From the NCBI GenBank assembly GCA_017443805.1, contig JAFSXY010000080.1, positions 1 through 34,710 on the forward strand: a stretch of DNA of 34,710 nucleotides, written 5' to 3'. Positions 32,025 to 34,710 of this stretch are shown here, piece by piece. This stretch comes from Clostridia bacterium. GTDB taxonomy: Bacteria > Bacillota > Clostridia > Oscillospirales > Acutalibacteraceae. A program made the position numbers and the translations under genes. Under the pieces are notes generated by a model. It worked only from the letters and a program-made list of their open reading frames with translations. It was not told where the DNA came from and did no database searches. Position 1 is the first letter of the stretch; each line of letters starts with the position of its first letter.

Positions 32025-33293
32025 TCAGCCCTCCGTTGCCGCCAGCGCTTTTGCGCCGATATCGCTGCGGTAATATGCATTGTCAAATCGGATTTTTTTT
32101 ACGTCGCGGTAAGAAGCGGCAAGCGCTTTCTGCAGCGTGGGCGCAACGTTCACAACGCCCAGCACGCGGCCGCCGGACGTAACGAGACGGTCGTCCTTCA
32201 ACGCGGCGCCGGCGATATAAACGCGGGGGGATACGTCCGCGGGGATCGTGATTGCAAAACCCTTTTCGTAAGCCGCGGGGTAGCCTTTGCTTGCCATAAT
32301 TACACATGCGGCGCAGCCCGAGTCCCATTCTACCGGCGTCTCGGCCAGCGTGCCAAACGTTGTTGCCTGCATGACGGTAAGCAGGTCGCTTTTCAGCAGC
32401 GGCAGCACGACCTGTGTTTCGGGGTCGCCGAAGCGGCAGTTGTATTCGATCACCTTCGGTCCGTCTGGCGTGAGCATCAGCCCGAAGTAAAGGCAGCCCT
32501 TAAAGGGGCGTCCCTCGGCGTTCATGGCGCGGATCGTGGGGAGAAAGATCTCTTCCATGCAGCGGTCTGCTGTTTCTTTCGTGTAGCAGGGGTTCGGCGC
32601 CACGGCGCCCATGCCGCCGGTATTCAGGCCCCTGTCGCCGTCCATGGCGCGCTTGTGGTCCATGGAGGAAACCATGGGTTTTACGGTTTTGCCGTCGGTA
32701 AACGCCAGCACCGAGACCTCCGGCCCCGTTAAAAATTCTTCAATGACGATATGTTCGCCGCTTTTGCCGAATTTCTTGTTTTCCATCATTTCCCGTACCG
32801 CGGCGTATGCTTCCGCGCGGGTCTCGGCGATGATCACACCCTTGCCCAGCGCCAGCCCATCCGCCTTGATCACAGTGGGCAAAGGCGCTGTTTCCAGATA
32901 GGAAAGCGCCGCGTCCATGTCGGAAAAGGTTTCGTACTTCGCGGTGGGGATGCCGTATTTTTTCATCAGGTTCTTGGCAAAGACCTTGCTGCCCTCGATG
33001 ATCGCGGCGTTTTTGTCCGGGCCGAAGCAGGGGATACCCGCTTTTTCCAGCGCGTCCGTCATGCCCAGTACCAGCGGATCGTCCGGTGTGACCACGGCGT
33101 AGTCCACGCCGTTTTCCGATGCAAAGCGCACCATGGCCGGGATATCCGTGGCGGCAATGGGCACGCACACGGCGTCGGCTGCGATGCCGCCGTTGCCCGG
33201 CGCGGCATAGATCTGTGTGACGTCGCTGTTCTCTTTCAGTTTTTTAATGACGGCGTGTTCTCTGCCGCCGGAGCCGATCACAAGCAGTTTCAT
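32025..33293 (-). CDS. purD: Phosphoribosylamine-glycine ligase
   Basis: A 422-residue ATP-grasp enzyme of normal length that joins phosphoribosylamine and glycine to give GAR. N-terminal MKLLVIGSGGREHAV, the ATP-grasp loop IKADGLALGKGV, NTGGMGA and the metal-binding EYNCRFGDPETQ are all present and intact. The ATG has AAAGGA 7 bases upstream. It lies 29 bases after the AICAR transformylase gene and two bases before purL, within the purine operon. Confidence 0.97.
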   Translation of the reverse strand: MKLLVIGSGGREHAVIKKLKENSDVTQIYAAPGNGGIAADAVCVPIAATDIPAMVRFASENGVDYAVVTPDDPLVLGMTDALEKAGIPCFGPDKNAAIIEGSKVFAKNLMKKYGIPTAKYETFSDMDAALSYLETAPLPTVIKADGLALGKGVIIAETRAEAYAAVREMMENKKFGKSGEHIVIEEFLTGPEVSVLAFTDGKTVKPMVSSMDHKRAMDGDRGLNTGGMGAVAPNPCYTKETADRCMEEIFLPTIRAMNAEGRPFKGCLYFGLMLTPDGPKVIEYNCRFGDPETQVVLPLLKSDLLTVMQATTFGTLAETPVEWDSGCAACVIMASKGYPAAYEKGFAITIPADVSPRVYIAGAALKDDRLVTSGGRVLGVVNVAPTLQKALAASYRDVKKIRFDNAYYRSDIGAKALAATEG

Positions 33294-33322
33294 GGAAAAA
33301 TCCTTTCGGTATAAAGTCCGGT

Positions 33323-34507
33323 TCAGTGGTGAAACAGCCGCATGCCGGTGAAAGCCATGACCATGCCGTATTTGTTGCAGCAGTCGATCACTGCGTCGTC
33401 GCGGATGGAGCCTCCGGGCTGGGCCACATATTTCACGCCGCTTTTATAAGCGCGCTCGATGTTGTCGGAGAAGGGGAAAAAGGCGTCCGAACCCAGCGCC
33501 ACGTTTTCCACCGTGGCAAGATACACCGCCTGCTCTTCTTTTGTAAAGGGCGCGGGACGTTCGGTAAAGTATTTCTGCCACACGCCGTCGGCGCAGACGT
33601 CCTCTTCGTTCTGGTTGATGTAGCCGTCGATCACGTTGTCGCGGTCCGGACGGCCGATATCCGCGCGGAAGGGAAGGGAGAGCACCTTGTCCGCCTGCCG
33701 CAGGAACCACGTGTCCGCTTTGCTGCCGGCAAGGCGCGTGCAGTGGATGCGGCTCTGCTGGCCCGCGCCGACGCCGATGGCCTGTCCGTCCACGGCGAAG
33801 CACACGGAGTTGGACTGCGTGTATTTCAGGGTGATAAGAGAAATAATGAGGTCCCGTTTCGCGCTGTCGGGCAGCGTCTTATTCTCGGTGACGACGTTTG
33901 AAAGCAGATCTTCGTCGATCTTAAAGTTGTTTCTGCCCTGCTGGAAGGTGATGCCGAACACCTGCTTGGTCTCCTGTTCGGCGGGGACGTAAGCGGGGTC
34001 GATCTTTACGATATTGTAATTGCCCTTGCGTTTGCTTTTTAAGATCTCCAGTGCCTCGGGCTCATACCCCGGCGCGATCACGCCGTCGGAGACCTCGCGT
34101 TTTATCAGCTTTGCGGTGGTCACGTCGCAGACGTCGGACAGCGCCACCCAGTCGCCGAAGGAGCACATACGGTCGGTGCCGCGGGCGCGGGCGTAGGCGC
34201 ACGCAAGGGGAGAAGCGTCCAGCTCGGGGATGTCGTCCACAAAGCAGGCTTTTTTCAGTTTGTCCGAAAGCGGAAGCCCGACCGCCGCGGAAGTGGGTGA
34301 TACGTGCTTAAAGGAGGTGACCGCCGGAAGTCCCAGTGCGGCTTTCAGTTCGCGCACAAGCTGCCAGGAATTGAACGCGTCCAGAAAATTGATATAGCCG
34401 GGACGGCCGCAGAGGATCTCAATGGGCAGATCGCTGCCGTCCGCCATATATATTTTAGAGGGCTTCTGGTTGGGGTTGCAGCCGTATTTCAGTTCAAATT
34501 CTTTCAT
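33323..34507 (-). CDS. Stand-alone AICAR transformylase (PurH C-domain only)
   Basis: A 394-residue protein homologous to the transformylase domain of PurH, which transfers a formyl group from 10-formyl-THF to AICAR. The catalytic Lys-His pair is present as K67-H68 (SFKHVSPTSAAVG), and other conserved segments include CGRPGYINFLDA, IGVGAGQQSRIHC and AQPGGSIRDD. The N-terminal MGS-like IMP cyclohydrolase domain of bifunctional PurH (~200 residues) is absent; the start at 34507 has AAGGAG 8 bases upstream and the preceding gene ends only 14 bases away, so this is not a truncation at the window edge. The upstream gene is the likely source of the missing cyclohydrolase activity. Confidence 0.94.
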   Translation of the reverse strand: MKEFELKYGCNPNQKPSKIYMADGSDLPIEILCGRPGYINFLDAFNSWQLVRELKAALGLPAVTSFKHVSPTSAAVGLPLSDKLKKACFVDDIPELDASPLACAYARARGTDRMCSFGDWVALSDVCDVTTAKLIKREVSDGVIAPGYEPEALEILKSKRKGNYNIVKIDPAYVPAEQETKQVFGITFQQGRNNFKIDEDLLSNVVTENKTLPDSAKRDLIISLITLKYTQSNSVCFAVDGQAIGVGAGQQSRIHCTRLAGSKADTWFLRQADKVLSLPFRADIGRPDRDNVIDGYINQNEEDVCADGVWQKYFTERPAPFTKEEQAVYLATVENVALGSDAFFPFSDNIERAYKSGVKYVAQPGGSIRDDAVIDCCNKYGMVMAFTGMRLFHH

Positions 34508-34521
34508 GTCCGGTTCTCCTT

Positions 34522-34710
34522 TTATTTGTTTTTATTAATGATCCGCGTTTCGGTCCCGCCCGTTGCAAGGTCGGTATAACGGACCCAGAGGGAAATCTTG
34601 TTGTCGGCATTCAGCGCATTCCACAAGGTATCGGTAAAATCATCGATCCCGTTCGGGATTTCCACCCGTTCCGGTTCTCCCTGGAACGTGGGAATGGGAT
34701 TGCCGTCGCA
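34522..34710 (-). CDS. Probable PurO-type IMP cyclohydrolase, 3' end only
   Basis: The last 62 codons of a minus-strand gene run in from the window edge and stop 14 bases before the transformylase start. The C-terminal residues include GIDDFTDTLWNALNADNKIS followed by LWVRYTDLATGG, which resembles the end of PurO-like IMP cyclohydrolases (PF07826). The context supports this: the next gene is an AICAR transformylase lacking its cyclohydrolase domain. From recall only, without a search; the fragment is too short for certainty. Confidence 0.6.
   Translation of the reverse strand, partial: CDGNPIPTFQGEPERVEIPNGIDDFTDTLWNALNADNKISLWVRYTDLATGGTETRIINKNK

Overview
The window looks like a contig from a fairly GC-rich member of the Clostridia, most likely an Oscillospiraceae/Ruminococcaceae-type gut Firmicute. 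Supporting signs are strong AGGAGG-type ribosome binding sites, sigma-A-like promoters (TTGACA/T, 16-17 bp spacer, TATAAT), occasional TTG starts, lipoproteins with LAAC lipoboxes, BspA-type leucine-rich/Big2 surface proteins, and a purine pathway in which AICAR transformylase is separate from IMP cyclohydrolase. This placement is inference; no rRNA or tRNA gene was seen.

Layout. 1-779 (+): the 3' end of a TrpB2-type PLP enzyme, closed by a UUCG-loop terminator. 952-4717 (+): two overlapping ABC exporter half-transporters with complementary defects, an asymmetric heterodimer. 4801-7485 (-): a membrane-embedded M28 peptidase and a GH4 glycosidase, one operon. 7660-8610 (+): a GH16 beta-glucanase, divergent from GH4, with a facing promoter pair between them. 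8644-8922: a 279-bp palindromic element with 27-bp terminal inverted repeats. 8943-10349 (-): a sodium:alanine-type symporter. 10477-10536: three 21-bp-spaced dyads, a probable operator array. 10613-11830 (+): an unrecognised secreted protein.

11904-22096 (-) is a ten-gene nucleoside uptake and salvage locus. In transcription order it is deoC, deoD, deoB, cdd, a BmpA/PnrA-type nucleoside-binding lipoprotein, nupA-like ATPase, two NupB/NupC-like permeases, pyrimidine-nucleoside phosphorylase and uridine kinase. Nucleosides are imported and then deaminated, phosphorolysed or phosphorylated. Ribose and deoxyribose 1-phosphates are isomerised by DeoB, and deoxyribose 5-phosphate is cleaved by DeoC. 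Consensus promoters precede deoC and the lipoprotein gene, and a 28-bp palindrome followed by a T-run sits between lipoprotein and ATPase.

22159-22609 is a gene-free patch holding a hairpin array and a second small inverted-repeat-bounded element. 22610-25510 (-) is a large LRR_5/Big2 surface protein, divergent from a Cthe_2159-like carbohydrate-binding lipoprotein (25716-26984, +). 27068-34710 (-) holds a divergent GDPD-family gene, 5-formyl-THF cyclo-ligase, purL, purD, a stand-alone AICAR transformylase, and the 3' end of what appears to be a PurO-type IMP cyclohydrolase. This is the late purine biosynthesis operon plus a folate-recycling enzyme.

I did not find a clear defence system, phage, CRISPR array or obvious new multi-gene system. 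The most unusual features are the structured non-coding patches (8644-8922, 10477-10536, 22178-22342, 22351-22588) and a C-terminal amphipathic helix shared by two otherwise unrelated secreted proteins.
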